64,000 nt of DNA from Alphaproteobacteria bacterium (GTDB lineage Bacteria > Pseudomonadota > Alphaproteobacteria > RF32 > CAG-239). Under the pieces are notes generated by a model. That model had not been told where the DNA came from. It saw nothing but the letters and a program-made list of their open reading frames with translations, and made no database searches. The stretch lies in assembly GCA_017465945.1 (NCBI GenBank), contig JAFTVD010000024.1, positions 1 through 64,000 on the forward strand, read 5' to 3'. Each line of letters begins with the position of its first letter. The first letter of the stretch is position 1. This document shows positions 16,135 to 26,830 of this stretch, piece after piece. Made by a program: the position numbers and the translations under genes.

Positions 16135-16766
16135 AAATATATGATGCAAAGATGAATGATATTGGGGTAGAGGATAAAAAAATTGTTCATCAAAGGGGAT
16201 TATGGCATAAAGTATTTGGCGGAGTTTTATATAATTCAAAATTAAAAACTGTTTATTTTCAAACTATTTATCCAAAAGAATCGTATACTTTTGAAAGAGA
16301 AGACTATATTGATTTTGCTGTTGGCGGACACATTGAAGACAATGAATCTGTTGAGGAAGCTGGAATAAGAGAAATCAGAGAAGAGCTTGGTTTTGATATT
16401 GATAAAAATGATTGGAGTTTTTTAGGGATTAGAGTTTGCAATGCAGACCCTTCTGAAAGTTATAAAATTAGGGAATTTCAATACTTTTACGCATTAAAAA
16501 TTGATAAAGAACTTAAAGATTTGGATTTTAGTAAATCTGACGGAGAGGTAAAGTCTATTATTGAAGTTGATATTGATGAATATTTGAGTTTATTAACAAA
16601 AGAAGCTAATGAAGTAAAAGCAAATGAAATGCTACTTGATAGAGATACAAGAAAAGGAAAATACCTTTCTGATATTAAGTTAACTCAGAACAGAATCGTT
16701 CCTGATTATTTTAATGATAAAAGCATTTTAGAAAAGTTTTTAGCTGTTAAAAGTTTGATGAGATAA
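16128..16766 (+). CDS. NUDIX hydrolase
   Basis: The 212-residue protein has a complete Nudix box: GHIEDNESVEEAGIREIREE read from the second G, followed by LGF. It carries the metal-binding Glu residues of REIREELG. Upstream, the segment VHQRGLWHKVFGG resembles the YfcD/isopentenyl-diphosphate-isomerase-like branch, so a nucleoside diphosphate derivative is the likely substrate. It overlaps the helicase stop and is translationally coupled. A functional link to DNA repair is possible but not shown. Confidence 0.88.
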   Translation: MLKIYDAKMNDIGVEDKKIVHQRGLWHKVFGGVLYNSKLKTVYFQTIYPKESYTFEREDYIDFAVGGHIEDNESVEEAGIREIREELGFDIDKNDWSFLGIRVCNADPSESYKIREFQYFYALKIDKELKDLDFSKSDGEVKSIIEVDIDEYLSLLTKEANEVKANEMLLDRDTRKGKYLSDIKLTQNRIVPDYFNDKSILEKFLAVKSLMR

Positions 16767-16767
16767 A

Positions 16768-18194
16768 TCAATATTTTCGGATATAAATAAAACTGCGTTC
16801 TCCGTAATCATCATTAACACTCGCTGCCTCGACCTTATCTGTTACGGAACACTGCCTTGAAGGTTTAAAACTATCATCTAAACATTTTACCCAATATGTA
16901 TCCTTTGGTACAATTTTAGGTTTTTTTGTTTTAATAATTAGATTTAAGTTTGGAAGCTCTCTTCTAGGAAATAAATGTTGGTGAATATGAGGAGCTACAA
17001 AAAAATCAAACCAATAGTATCCTGTAGCGTAAAGCCTTATACCTCCAACATTATTATTGTTTATTATATAATCTTTAGGTGAGCTTACAGATATTATTAA
17101 ATTGTTTAGAGCAACGTTTGATGAAAGGTGTAGTGTTCTTTCTTTATTAATACTTTTCACCAACACAATTGATGATATTATTAGCAAAGCTATGCTTAAC
17201 AATATTACTATTTGAGGATATTTTTTTATTATTCTATCTAAAAATACAGCAAAGATTATTGAAAATAGTGCATAAGGCTGTATTTCATATTGCGGATTAT
17301 ATAACTTAAATACCATTAATATGAGAAAGATATTTATAAAAACAATAAAAGAATACATTTTTATATCATTTGGTATATTTTTTGAACACATAAAATATAG
17401 GGAAATAAACATACTAAGTGGCAGTATAAAATATGACTTTGTAGAAACTAGCAACCCTAAATTTAGATTTAAAATCCAGCAGCTCTCCCAATAATCTTGA
17501 AGGCTATAAGTTTTATACAAATAAGCAAGATAAGTTATGTATAATAAACTAGGAATGTACAAAGCTTTGAAAATATCCTTTAGAAAAATCTCTTTACGAA
17601 TGATTAGATAAACTAAGATAAAAAACACTCCGCTTAGAGGGACTAATATTTTTTGCAAACTTATAAAACTTAAGAAAAACATAAGAAAAGATAAAAACAA
17701 AAAATAAAACTGTCTTTGGATTATGTATTTGAAAAAATAGTATAGTCCAATCATAAAAAATAATGTCATTAGAGTATCTGGACGGTAGTCTATTGCATTT
17801 TCTTGTATGCTGATTATGTTTGCATATAAAAGAGGAGCTAATATTGAACTAAAAACACCCAATGAAAACAAACGACAAATTTTATAGATTGAAAAAAGGA
17901 GGAGAAAAAAATCATTAAAGCGATTATGCGAGCAAAATACAAGACTGTTGCTTGACTAAAAAATGGATGCAGAAAAATCGCTCCAACATACCACAAAAGA
18001 CCATGATGGTGCTCAAAAAAATCACGATAAGGAACAAGCCCATTCAAGATGTTAAAAGAAACTTGTAAATGTTCAAACTCATCTAAGCAAAATTCTTCTA
18101 CAAAAGCATTATAAAATGAAGTATAAATTGTAATGAAAATTGATAATATTATGCTTATTTTGAAATATTTTGAACAAAATTGATATATTTTCAC
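16768..18194 (-). pseudogene. Frameshifted GT39-like (ArnT/PMT type) membrane glycosyltransferase
   Basis: Two overlapping minus-strand frames encode one protein. The first (18194-17838, 118 residues) holds the first helices and the typical first-loop motif CLDEFEH, PYRDFFEHHHGLLWY. The second (down to 16768, about 367 residues) holds the remaining helices and the soluble tail. Continuity is lost at a T6 tract on the coding strand (near 17891-17896). One T more or less would join them into about 475 residues. Family members transfer sugars from polyprenyl-phosphate donors in the periplasm. It could be a pseudogene, a phase-variable gene or a sequencing error. It sits 4 bp after gtrA. Confidence 0.75.
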
Positions 18195-18198
18195 TCAA

Positions 18199-18663
18199 CT
18201 ATCCTTTTCGAAATGAAAAATATTTATGGATAAAAAATGTGGCTATTGTAATGATTACTACGCAACATAGTTGAGCGGTGGCTTTGTTTAGATTTGGAAT
18301 CGACTGCAATATACTATCTGTAGGTAATGTTTCTTGTATGTGAATTAATTTTACAAATGTTGCGAGCAACCCCATATTGATAAAATACAAAACAATGTAT
18401 GAGGAAAAAGCTTTTGTGTATTCATGCCACCAGTTGCCTGTGCTTTGAAAAACATAATATCGCATAGTTGCGATGGAGAGATTTATATTTACTAAATTCA
18501 TTAGCAATAATGATAATTGTTCTTTACCTGAGGTAAAATATAAAAAGGCATAATAAATTAAAAAAGAAACAGTAGTATTAAAACCGCCAACTAAAATAAA
18601 TCTTATTTTTTGATCTAGGCGAAACCAAATTTTTTCAATATCTTTATATAATTTCACAATCAT
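18199..18663 (-). CDS. GtrA-family membrane protein
   Basis: This 154-residue protein has four hydrophobic helices. The N-terminal RFILVGGFNTTVSFLIYYA motif is characteristic of GtrA. GtrA proteins are thought to flip or help transfer polyprenyl-phosphate-linked sugars across the inner membrane for LPS or cell-wall decoration. The next gene, 4 bp downstream, is the GT-C glycosyltransferase that would use such a donor, so the two form a plausible two-gene decoration unit, now interrupted by the frameshift. Confidence 0.88.
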   Translation of the reverse strand: MIVKLYKDIEKIWFRLDQKIRFILVGGFNTTVSFLIYYAFLYFTSGKEQLSLLLMNLVNINLSIATMRYYVFQSTGNWWHEYTKAFSSYIVLYFINMGLLATFVKLIHIQETLPTDSILQSIPNLNKATAQLCCVVIITIATFFIHKYFSFRKG

Positions 18664-18812
18664 TTTACACCTCTTATTTGTTAGAATGGCATAAAAAAAT
18701 ATATTTGCAGTAAAAAAAGTGTTTCTATACTCTTTTTTGTTTTGTTAAATTTAAACTTGAAAAAAAGTGTAGTTATGGTAATAGTTTTAGGAATTTTAAT
18801 AGGAGAATCATA

Positions 18813-19100
18813 ATGGCTGTTGATAATGAGGCTGTAAAACAAATTGCATATTTGGCAAGACTTGGGGTTGAAGAAGATAAATTAGAAGAAACACAACGTG
18901 AATTTAATAAAATTTTGGCGTGGGTTGAGGAACTTGGTGAAGTTGATACAAATGGGGTTGAACCAATGTTTTCACCTCATGAAGAAAATATTTTATTGAG
19001 AAATGATGAAGTTGTTGAAGGCAACCAAAGTGATAAAATTTTAGCTAATGCACCTGAAAAAGAATTTGGTTATTTTGTTGTACCGAAGGTTGTGGAGTAA
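18813..19100 (+). CDS. gatC: Asp/Glu-tRNA amidotransferase subunit C
   Basis: The 95-residue subunit stabilises GatA and links it to GatB. It has the family pattern [15 protein letters not shown] near the N-terminus and EPMFSPHE in the middle. It is first in a gatC-gatA-gatB operon, preceded by a clear AGGAG site. With GatA and GatB it amidates Glu-tRNA(Gln) and/or Asp-tRNA(Asn), implying that the organism uses the indirect route to at least one of these. Confidence 0.92.
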   Translation: MAVDNEAVKQIAYLARLGVEEDKLEETQREFNKILAWVEELGEVDTNGVEPMFSPHEENILLRNDEVVEGNQSDKILANAPEKEFGYFVVPKVVE

Positions 19101-19104
19101 GATT

Positions 19105-20559
19105 ATGAGTAATTTAACAGAATTAACTATCAGCGAATCGCTTGAAAAATTAAGAGCTAAAGAAATTTCTCCTGTGGAACTTACAGAGGCTTATATTAAG
19201 AAATTAGAAGATAATAAAAAGTATAATGCATATGTTACAACCGTACCTGAGAAAGCTTTAGAGCAAGCAAAAGAATCTGAAAAGAGATATATGAGTGGTG
19301 CAAATAAGCCTTTAGACGGAATTGTGCTTGGTATTAAAGATTTGTTTTGCACTAAAGATATTAGAACTACTGCTTGTTCTAAAATAATTGATAACTTTGT
19401 ACCTCAATACGAATCTACTGTTACGCAAAATTTACTTGATGATGGTGCAGTATTTTTGGGTAAGCTTAATTTGGACGAGTTTGCAATGGGTGGAAGTAAT
19501 GAAACTAGTTATTTTGGACCTGTTGTTAACCCATGGAGTAAAGATGTTAAATTAGTTGCAGGTGGTAGCTCTGGTGGTTCGGCGGCGGCTGTGAGTGCAA
19601 ATATGTGTGCAGGTGCAACAGGTACTGATACGGGTGGTTCTATTCGCCAGCCTTCTGCTTTTTGCGGTGTTACTGGAATTAAGCCAACTTATGGAAGATG
19701 CTCTAGATATGGGGTGATTGCATTTGCATCATCTCTTGATCAAGCTGGACCTATTTGTAAAGACGTTAGAGATTGTGCTTTGATGCTTAATAGCATGGCT
19801 GGATTTGATGAAAAAGATGCAACTTCTGCACGTGTAGATGTGCCTAATTTTGAAAGCTTTTTAGGACAAGATATTAGGGGATTAAAAATTGGTATTCCTA
19901 ATGAGTATAGACCTGATGGTTTGAATGAAGAAATTGCTAATTATTGGGATAAAGCTATTGAAATGATGAAGGAAAAAGGTGCTGAAATTGTTAACATAAG
20001 CCTTCCTCATACTAAATATGCTTTACCTTGCTATTATGTTATTGCTCCAGCTGAAGCTTCTTCTAATTTGGCTAGATATGATGGCATTAGATTTGGCAAT
20101 CGTGTTAATGGTAAAAATATGGAAGAACTTCATATCAATACTAGAAGTAGTGGTTTTGGTAAAGAAGTAAAAAGAAGAATTTTGGTTGGAACATATGTGC
20201 TTTCTGCTGGTTTTTATGATGCTTATTACCTAAAAGCACAAAAAGTTAGACGTTTAATTAAAAATGATTTTGATGAGGCTTTCAAAAAATGTGATGTTAT
20301 TTTGACACCTACTAGCCCGATTGAAGCTTTTGCTATTGGTGATAAAAAGATGAATGAAAGCCCTATTAATATGTATTTGAATGATGTATTTACTGTGTCT
20401 GTTAACTTGGCTGGATTACCTGCTTTGAGCCTGCCTATTGGATTATCAAAAAATGGGCTTCCTTTGGGTATGCAATTTATCGGTAAAGCATTTGATGAAA
20501 AAACAATATTTAAGGCTTCTTATCAGTTAGAAAAAAGTGTTAATTTTAAGAGGATATAA
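19105..20559 (+). CDS. gatA: Asp/Glu-tRNA amidotransferase subunit A
   Basis: This 484-residue amidase-signature enzyme releases ammonia from glutamine. The Ser-cisSer-Lys triad is visible: Lys in GIKDLF, and Ser residues in the glycine/serine motif [11 protein letters not shown] and DTGGSIRQP. The ATG at 19105 lies 4 nt after the gatC stop and begins MSNLTEL. An in-frame ATG at 19048 inside gatC is not preferred because it would add 19 non-homologous residues. The length is normal for the family. Confidence 0.95.
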   Translation: MSNLTELTISESLEKLRAKEISPVELTEAYIKKLEDNKKYNAYVTTVPEKALEQAKESEKRYMSGANKPLDGIVLGIKDLFCTKDIRTTACSKIIDNFVPQYESTVTQNLLDDGAVFLGKLNLDEFAMGGSNETSYFGPVVNPWSKDVKLVAGGSSGGSAAAVSANMCAGATGTDTGGSIRQPSAFCGVTGIKPTYGRCSRYGVIAFASSLDQAGPICKDVRDCALMLNSMAGFDEKDATSARVDVPNFESFLGQDIRGLKIGIPNEYRPDGLNEEIANYWDKAIEMMKEKGAEIVNISLPHTKYALPCYYVIAPAEASSNLARYDGIRFGNRVNGKNMEELHINTRSSGFGKEVKRRILVGTYVLSAGFYDAYYLKAQKVRRLIKNDFDEAFKKCDVILTPTSPIEAFAIGDKKMNESPINMYLNDVFTVSVNLAGLPALSLPIGLSKNGLPLGMQFIGKAFDEKTIFKASYQLEKSVNFKRI

Positions 20560-20562
20560 AAA

Positions 20563-22023
20563 ATGGCAGAATATATTTTAGAATCCGCTAATGGTGAAAA
20601 ATGGGAAGTAATTTGTGGCTTGGAAATTCACTGCCAAATTATATCTAAATCAAAAATTTTTAGTAGTGCTTCCACCAAATTTGGTGAAGACGCAAATGAG
20701 TGTGTGTCTTTTGTTGATGTGGCTATGCCGGGGATGTTGCCTGTACTTAATATGGAATGTGTTAAGCAAGCTGTGAAGACAGGACTAGGTTTAAATGCTA
20801 AAATTAATAAATATTCGCAATTCTCTCGTAAAAACTATTTTTACCCTGACCTTCCTCAAGGATATCAAATAACTCAAGAAAAACATCCTATTATTGGTGA
20901 AGGAAAAGTGTTTGTTGATTTGAGTGATGGCAGTGTAAAAGAGATTGGTATTGAAAGAATCCATATTGAACAAGATACGGGTAAATCTATACATGATATT
21001 GACCCATCAAGAAGTTTTATTGACTACAATCGTGCTGGTGTGGGGTTGATGGAAATTGTTACAAAACCTGATTTTCGTTCACCTGAAGAAGCTGGTGGAT
21101 TTTTAAGAAAACTCCGCTCTATTGTAAGATATCTTGGCACCTGCGATGGAAATATGGATGAGGGCTCTTTGAGATGTGATGCCAGTGTTTCTATTAGAAA
21201 AGTTGGCGAAACAGGTTTTAGACCTAGATGTGAAATTAAGAATGTAAATAGCGTTAAATTTGCTATGCAGGCAATAGAAGCTGAAGCTAAAAGACAGTTA
21301 GAAATTTATGAAAATGGCGGTAGTTTTGAGCAGGAATCTCGTCAGTTTGATCCAACAACTGGAACAACAAAATATATGCGTAAAAAAGAGTATGCTCACG
21401 AATATAGACAATTTCCAGACCCTGATTTACCACCACTTGTTTTAACAGATGAATTTATTGAAGAAGTTAGAAATGAACTTGTTGAACTTCCTGATGCTAA
21501 AAAGAAACGTTATGTTGAAAATATGGGGTTAACTGCTTATGACGCTAGTGTTATTTGCGAAAACAAGGAAGTGGCAGAGTTTTTTGAGGAGGCTTCTTTG
21601 GGGCATGATGCTAAAAAGGTTGCTAACTGGCTTATGGGCGACTTTTTTGCAATGTTAAACAAGAAAGGTGTTGATATTAAAAACTCGCCTGTATCTGCCA
21701 AAAATTTAGGAAAACTTGTTGAGCTTATATCTAAAGATGTTATATCTGGAAAAATTGCTAAAGACGTTTTTGAGATTATGGTTAATACAGGTGATGACCC
21801 TGAAAAAATTGTTGAAGAAAAGGGATTAAAGCAAGTAACAGATACATCCGCTATTGAGGCTATTGTTGATGAAATTATTGCAAATAATCCTGACAATGTG
21901 GCTAGCTATAAGGCTGGTAAAAACAATTTGCTAGGTTGGTTTGTGGGACAAGTTATGAAGCAATCACAAGGAAAGGCTAACCCTGGGGTTGTTAATAAGC
22001 TATTAAAAGAAAAACTAGACTAG
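20563..22023 (+). CDS. gatB: Asp/Glu-tRNA amidotransferase subunit B
   Basis: The 486-residue subunit activates the misacylated tRNA with ATP and receives ammonia from GatA. It has the N-terminal [12 protein letters not shown] motif, [15 protein letters not shown], the HIEQDTGKS segment, and a C-terminal YqeY-like helical domain that holds the tRNA. The gene starts 3 nt after gatA and closes the operon. Confidence 0.96.
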   Translation: MAEYILESANGEKWEVICGLEIHCQIISKSKIFSSASTKFGEDANECVSFVDVAMPGMLPVLNMECVKQAVKTGLGLNAKINKYSQFSRKNYFYPDLPQGYQITQEKHPIIGEGKVFVDLSDGSVKEIGIERIHIEQDTGKSIHDIDPSRSFIDYNRAGVGLMEIVTKPDFRSPEEAGGFLRKLRSIVRYLGTCDGNMDEGSLRCDASVSIRKVGETGFRPRCEIKNVNSVKFAMQAIEAEAKRQLEIYENGGSFEQESRQFDPTTGTTKYMRKKEYAHEYRQFPDPDLPPLVLTDEFIEEVRNELVELPDAKKKRYVENMGLTAYDASVICENKEVAEFFEEASLGHDAKKVANWLMGDFFAMLNKKGVDIKNSPVSAKNLGKLVELISKDVISGKIAKDVFEIMVNTGDDPEKIVEEKGLKQVTDTSAIEAIVDEIIANNPDNVASYKAGKNNLLGWFVGQVMKQSQGKANPGVVNKLLKEKLD

Positions 22024-22069
22024 TTTTTTAAGAAAAAATTAAATAAATATAGAACTTTAGATTAAAAAA

Positions 22070-22098
22070 TAAGGGTATCTAGCATAAAGATACCCTTA
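22070..22098. terminator. Strong hairpin after gatB
   Basis: TAAGGGTATCT and its exact complement form an 11-bp stem. On the plus strand only TT follows, while the minus strand shows a better T run. It probably closes the gatCAB transcript or acts as a processing barrier. Confidence 0.6.
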
Positions 22099-22186
22099 TT
22101 AACATAGACATTAGTTTTATATCCACTTTATACAGAAAAAACAATGTGTTATATCATTTTAGTGTTTTTTATGAGAGGAGATACTA

Positions 22187-22384
22187 ATGAATAAGGTTAA
22201 TATTGCTAATTATATTGTTTATGATTTATCTAATAGATTTAACACTGTTGAACATTGCGATATGGATAATGAAATTATTGGATTGGTGGCTGAAAATTGG
22301 CATAAGAAACATTTTGTTTCTAGTATTAATAAAAACATTAAACATAGAAATAGTGTTACTCAGAAGCAAAATTTTTTAATTTAG
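22187..22384 (+). CDS. Small protein of unknown function
   Basis: This is a 65-residue frame with a good GAGAGGAG site 8 nt before the ATG. It is polar, with no signal peptide or membrane helix, and has a basic C-terminal third (Lys, His, Arg). I recognise no family. It is probably in one transcript with the next small gene. Confidence 0.5.
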   Translation: MNKVNIANYIVYDLSNRFNTVEHCDMDNEIIGLVAENWHKKHFVSSINKNIKHRNSVTQKQNFLI

Positions 22385-22489
22385 AATCGGTGGAAATTTT
22401 ATTGTCAATATAGCAATATTTTGAGGTTTAAATTTTTTTGATAGTTCATATTTTTTATTTCGTGGCTCAATTATTTTATGAGGTAGGAT

Positions 22490-22741
22490 ATGAACAAAAG
22501 AGATTTAGATAACCTAAAAGAAAATATGATTTTTGTTGGAACTATTTATGATAGTTTTGAGGCTTTAGAAGAAACTCTTGGTAAGTTGAAACTTGAACGA
22601 CCTCTATTTATTACTCATATTGCTAAAATGGCCTTTGCGGAAGAAGTATTTAAAAGAGCTGATGATAATGAATCAACATATTGCAGACCTATTGTTAAAA
22701 ACAATTTGAATAAAGAAAATATTGATAATCTTTTTAATTAA
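22490..22741 (+). CDS. Small protein of unknown function
   Basis: This is an 83-residue soluble, mildly acidic, helical protein with an AGGTAGGA site before the ATG and a strong terminator right after the stop. The AKMAFAEEVFKRADDNE segment should be a helix. No motif or family is recognised. Confidence 0.55.
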   Translation: MNKRDLDNLKENMIFVGTIYDSFEALEETLGKLKLERPLFITHIAKMAFAEEVFKRADDNESTYCRPIVKNNLNKENIDNLFN

Positions 22742-22771
22742 AAAAAGCCCCACTAAAAAGTGGGGCTTTTT
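22742..22771. terminator. Bidirectional terminator between a small gene and secF
   Basis: AAAAAGCCCCACT and its complement form a 13-bp stem with A and T runs on both sides. It serves the rightward small gene and the leftward secF gene. Confidence 0.9.
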
Positions 22772-22783
22772 CTTTATTTAGGC

Positions 22784-23719
22784 TTAGCCTATTGTTGCAA
22801 ATATGTTATCTTCGTCTTTGTGATTTACTGCCCTTAAATCAAAGAGATTTAAGAATGCTGTACATACATAGATTGAAGAATATGTACCAATGATAAGTCC
22901 TGCAAAAATTGTAAATGAAAAACTTTCTAAAGCCTCTCCTCCACAAAGGTATAAAGGAACTACTGCAAATAGAGTTGTTACACCTGTTAAAATTGTACGA
23001 GAAAAGATGTCATTAATACTTTTGTTTAATAACTCTAATTGTGGCATTTTACGATATTTTTTCAAATTTTCACGAATACGATCGTATGTTACCACTGTAT
23101 CATTGATTGAGTAACCAACAAGAGTTAGTATTGCGGCAACTGTTGTTAAGCTAAAATCAAAACGGAAATATGATAACAAGCCCACAGTTACGATAATATC
23201 ATGGAATAGACCAACTAGAGCACCTAGTGCAAATTGCCATTCAAAACGAACCCAAATATAAATTGCAATAGCAATCATTGCAAGAACAGAAGCTACGATA
23301 CCTGCTGTTTTTAGCTCGTCACCAACTTGAGGACCAACGCTATCTACACGACGATATTCATATTCTGAACCCAATATCTTTTTGATATCTACTATTGATT
23401 TTCTTTGAACTTCTTCGTTAGCATTATCTGCTTGAGCTCTTATCATCAATTCGTTACCTGTTTCGCCTATTGTTTGTAAATTTAGTTCATCTAAATTTAA
23501 TACACTTAGCTTGGAACGAATTTCTTCTACGTTAATTGGTTTTTCTGATTTGATTTCCATTAGGACACCACCTGAGAAATCAATACCAAAATTGAAACCT
23601 TTGTAGTAAATACTTAAAAAAGACAACACTACTAAAACTATTGAAAGTGCATATGTGAAAAAACGTGCTTTCATGAAGTCAATATTTGTGTCTTTTGTTA
23701 TCCATTTTAACATTGTCAT
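22784..23719 (-). CDS. secF: Protein translocase subunit SecF
   Basis: SecF is an inner-membrane RND-type subunit that, with SecD, uses the proton gradient to complete protein export. The 311-residue protein has one N-terminal helix, a periplasmic domain beginning FGIDFSGGVLMEI, then a five-helix bundle containing VGYSINDTVV and YDRIREN. It is last in yajC-secD-secF, 20 bp after secD. Confidence 0.96.
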   Translation of the reverse strand: MTMLKWITKDTNIDFMKARFFTYALSIVLVVLSFLSIYYKGFNFGIDFSGGVLMEIKSEKPINVEEIRSKLSVLNLDELNLQTIGETGNELMIRAQADNANEEVQRKSIVDIKKILGSEYEYRRVDSVGPQVGDELKTAGIVASVLAMIAIAIYIWVRFEWQFALGALVGLFHDIIVTVGLLSYFRFDFSLTTVAAILTLVGYSINDTVVTYDRIRENLKKYRKMPQLELLNKSINDIFSRTILTGVTTLFAVVPLYLCGGEALESFSFTIFAGLIIGTYSSIYVCTAFLNLFDLRAVNHKDEDNIFATIG

Positions 23720-23739
23720 TTTTGTTAATCCTTATCTAA

Positions 23740-25284
23740 TTATATCGGTAATGCTTTTGGTTTATATTTATTATACCATGTGGTAATAAATAAACGTGTT
23801 ACTGACACTGATGTGAACAATGATGTTACAATACCTACTGCTAGTGTTACAGCAAAGCCACGAACAGGTCCACTACCGAAGTAGAATAATACGCCTGCAG
23901 CGATTAATGTGGTGAGGTTTGAGTCAAAAATTGTTCCCCATGCAATTGTGAAACCACTTTCTATTGCATCTTTTATAGAACGACCGCCTTTTACTTCTTC
24001 ACGCATACGTTCAAAAATTAGTACGTTTGCATCTACAGCCATACCGATTGTTAAGATGATACCTGCAATACCTGGAAGGGTTAGTGTTGCACCCATTAAA
24101 CTTAATGCACCAAGCATTAGGAATAAGTTGAAGAATACGGTTATAGTTGTAAAGAATCCAAATAAACCATATGCAACAAGTAAGAAAATTACAACACCTA
24201 TAAAACCTATGATTGATGCGTTGATTCCTGCCTCAATAGAATCTGCACCAAGACCTGCACCAACTGTTCTTTCTTCTAGAATATTAAGAGGAGCAGGAAG
24301 AGCACCAGAACGAAGCAATAATGCTAATTCTTGAGCTGATTCTGATGTATAATTACCTGTGATAACACCAGAGCCACCTGTAATTGCAGATTGAATTGTT
24401 GGAGCGGAAATAACCTCGTTATCTAAAACGATTGCTAATTGTTCGCCAATATTGTTTTTGGTAACATCACCGAATTTTTTAGCACCAAGATTATTAAACT
24501 TAAAGCTTACTGCTGGAGCACCATCTTGGAAAGAAACAGATGCGTCTGTTAATGTTTCACCACCAACGGCAGGCTTTTTAACGATAACGTATTGTTCGCC
24601 TAATGAACCACGAATTACACGAGATGATGTTTTTAATTTTCCACGTTTTGCTTCTGTTGGTGTTGTTGAACTATCAACCAAGTGGAATGACATTTTTGCG
24701 GTTCTTCCTAGTAGAGCTTTTACCTCTTCTGGATTTTGAATACCAGGAAGTTGAACAAGAATACGTCCGTAACCTTGACTTTGAATACTTGGCTCGTTTG
24801 TACCATATTCATCAATACGTTTACGAACAATCTCTATTGATTGGTCAACAAGTTTACGTTTGATTTCATTTAATGATAGTTCATCATACATAACAACAAG
24901 AGTATCACCTTCTTCGGTTATTTTTAAGCCATCATCCATTTTTCTTAATGGTGCGTGAGCTTTGGTTCTTGTGTTTGGATTTTCAATCTTTACTCTTAAA
25001 CCAGTTGCATTTGAATTGATTGATTTATAGCGAACTTTTGCTTCTCTTAAAGCAGAACGTGCTGAGTCTTCAAGGCTCTCCATTCTATCTTTTAGAGCTG
25101 TATCTAAATCAACTTCTAATAACAAACTTGAACCACCTTGTAAATCTAGTCCTAAATTTACAGGTTGCCACCAAGAAGGTAGGGTTGTTTTGGCATCTTT
25201 AATAAAGTTTGGCACAGAGTAGAAAATACCCAACGCACAAACCGCCAAAATCATAATTACTCTTTTTAACGATAATTTATACAT
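23740..25284 (-). CDS. secD: Protein translocase subunit SecD
   Basis: This 514-residue partner of SecF has one N-terminal helix, then LGLDLQGGSSLLLEV, the large periplasmic P1 domain (RIDEYGTNEPSIQSQG, ILVQLPGI), and a C-terminal five-helix bundle with GMAVDANVLIFERM and REE. The aspartate in that motif is part of the proton path. The length is typical for alphaproteobacteria, shorter than E. coli SecD. Confidence 0.96.
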   Translation of the reverse strand: MYKLSLKRVIMILAVCALGIFYSVPNFIKDAKTTLPSWWQPVNLGLDLQGGSSLLLEVDLDTALKDRMESLEDSARSALREAKVRYKSINSNATGLRVKIENPNTRTKAHAPLRKMDDGLKITEEGDTLVVMYDELSLNEIKRKLVDQSIEIVRKRIDEYGTNEPSIQSQGYGRILVQLPGIQNPEEVKALLGRTAKMSFHLVDSSTTPTEAKRGKLKTSSRVIRGSLGEQYVIVKKPAVGGETLTDASVSFQDGAPAVSFKFNNLGAKKFGDVTKNNIGEQLAIVLDNEVISAPTIQSAITGGSGVITGNYTSESAQELALLLRSGALPAPLNILEERTVGAGLGADSIEAGINASIIGFIGVVIFLLVAYGLFGFFTTITVFFNLFLMLGALSLMGATLTLPGIAGIILTIGMAVDANVLIFERMREEVKGGRSIKDAIESGFTIAWGTIFDSNLTTLIAAGVLFYFGSGPVRGFAVTLAVGIVTSLFTSVSVTRLFITTWYNKYKPKALPI

Positions 25285-25307
25285 TTGTTTCTCTCTTAAG
25301 TTTAAAA

Positions 25308-25643
25308 TTATTTCTTTTCGGATTTATCTTTATTATCAGAAACTACGTCTCTTATGCTTGAGCGTAGAACTTTAACTTCTACGTCTTTTGCAATTTCTAT
25401 AGTTAAAGTTTCTGTATCAGCCTTTGTTACCTTACCGTAGATACCACCGCCTGTTATAACTTCATCTTTAGGTTTGATTGCATTTAACGTATCTTCATGC
25501 TCTTTCATCTTCTTTTGTTGAGGACGAATTATTAGAACATAGAAAATTGCAAAAACAAGTACTAGCTGGATAAAAAAGCCAGACATTGGAGTTTGCACAG
25601 CGACTGCTTCTGTTGTTGCAGCCATAGCTTCTGATATAAACAT
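25308..25643 (-). CDS. yajC: Preprotein translocase accessory subunit YajC
   Basis: This 111-residue protein has one membrane helix (about 22-40) followed by IIRPQQKKMKEHE, the YajC signature, and a small cytosolic beta domain with DEVITGGGIYGKV. The ATG at 25643 follows GGAGA; the ATG 12 nt upstream would leave no ribosome site. It associates with SecDF, encoded immediately downstream. Confidence 0.93.
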   Translation of the reverse strand: MFISEAMAATTEAVAVQTPMSGFFIQLVLVFAIFYVLIIRPQQKKMKEHEDTLNAIKPKDEVITGGGIYGKVTKADTETLTIEIAKDVEVKVLRSSIRDVVSDNKDKSEKK

Positions 25644-25741
25644 ATTTTTCTCCATTAAAATTAATTTTTTGTGATAGGAGTGTAGCCTAAAAAAAATGGC
25701 TATACAACTTAAATAACAAAGATTTACAACGATATTTTATA

Positions 25742-26689
25742 TTAGGGGAGATATTTACGTGGATTGACGGCTTTTTTACCTGCTCTTACTTCAAAATGAA
25801 GTTGAGGAGTGTTTACACTGCCTGTTTTTCCAACTGTTGCTATTTTTTCACCACGAATTACCGATTGTCCTTTTTTGACATATATTTTATCGGCATGAGC
25901 ATAGGCTGTTATGTAGCCGTCTGAATGTTTTATAAGCACTAAATTACCAAAACCTTTTAATTCGTTACCTGCGTATGCAACTATACCTTTATCTGCGGCT
26001 TTTATATTTGAACCAAGAGCTGCTTTAATATTTATTCCGTCATTTTTACGACCTTTTCCAACAAAACCAAAGTTGGATACAACTGAACCATTTACGGGCC
26101 ATACAAACTTTGTTTTACGATATGTTGAAACATTTTTGCGAGGGGTTTTGGTATAGGCTATTTTCTTTGTTTTTACATTATTTGTTTTATTATTTTTTGG
26201 GGTGGTTTTATTTGTTTTAGATGATATTTTTTTGAAAGAAAATTTTGATGTTCCACCGCCTGTAGATGATGATGAAGCTGTTTTGGTTACAATGCTACTT
26301 GGAAGTTCTAGTACTTGTCCAACATTTAATGAGTATGGGGCATCTAAATCGTTTAAGCGACTTAAAGAAGTGATGTCTACATTATATTTTCTGGATATTG
26401 CATATAGAGTTTCACCTTTTTGCACTTTATGGGTTTGGCGAACAGGTAATTTTAGCACCTGACCGACATTTAGTGCATAAGGGGCTGAAAGATGATTTTC
26501 TTCAATTATTCCACGAAGAGGAACTTCATATTTGCGTGAAAGACTATATAAGGTATCACCTTTTTGTACGGTAACATTTGTTGGGGTATAGTGGTAACCA
26601 TAGCCATTAAACAAAGGAATCCCATTACTTCTGGCATAGCACCCAGCAAGTAGTGGTAATATTAGCAATATAAACCAAAACTTTTTCAT
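25742..26689 (-). CDS. nlpD: NlpD-like LysM/LytM lipoprotein, catalytically degenerate
   Basis: The 315-residue lipoprotein has the lipobox LLAGC (Cys17), two LysM domains (about 40-82 and 90-132), a Ser/Thr/Lys-rich linker and a C-terminal M23/LytM domain ending AVNPRKYLP, as in NlpD. The first zinc ligands are missing: the usual HxGxD is NDGIN, so the domain should not cut peptidoglycan itself. NlpD of E. coli is similarly inactive and activates an amidase during septum splitting, which is the likely role here. The HxH-type C-terminal motif LHFEVR remains. Confidence 0.85.
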   Translation of the reverse strand: MKKFWFILLILPLLAGCYARSNGIPLFNGYGYHYTPTNVTVQKGDTLYSLSRKYEVPLRGIIEENHLSAPYALNVGQVLKLPVRQTHKVQKGETLYAISRKYNVDITSLSRLNDLDAPYSLNVGQVLELPSSIVTKTASSSSTGGGTSKFSFKKISSKTNKTTPKNNKTNNVKTKKIAYTKTPRKNVSTYRKTKFVWPVNGSVVSNFGFVGKGRKNDGINIKAALGSNIKAADKGIVAYAGNELKGFGNLVLIKHSDGYITAYAHADKIYVKKGQSVIRGEKIATVGKTGSVNTPQLHFEVRAGKKAVNPRKYLP

Positions 26690-26830
26690 ATTTGTTCCTT
26701 TGTTATTGTTATTAGTTTTGTTTTAACACTAAATGCCTAAATATTCGTTAAACTTTATAGCATAGTTGCTTGATTTTTATATTTGATTATTTTATAAGAA
26801 TGCTATGTTTAAAGAAAGGGATTTTGAGTA

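Noticed and set aside
23909..24334. A 141-codon open frame on the plus strand
   Set aside because: It is antisense to secD, has no ribosome site and a Ser/Pro/Lys composition that reflects the reversed codons of the real gene.
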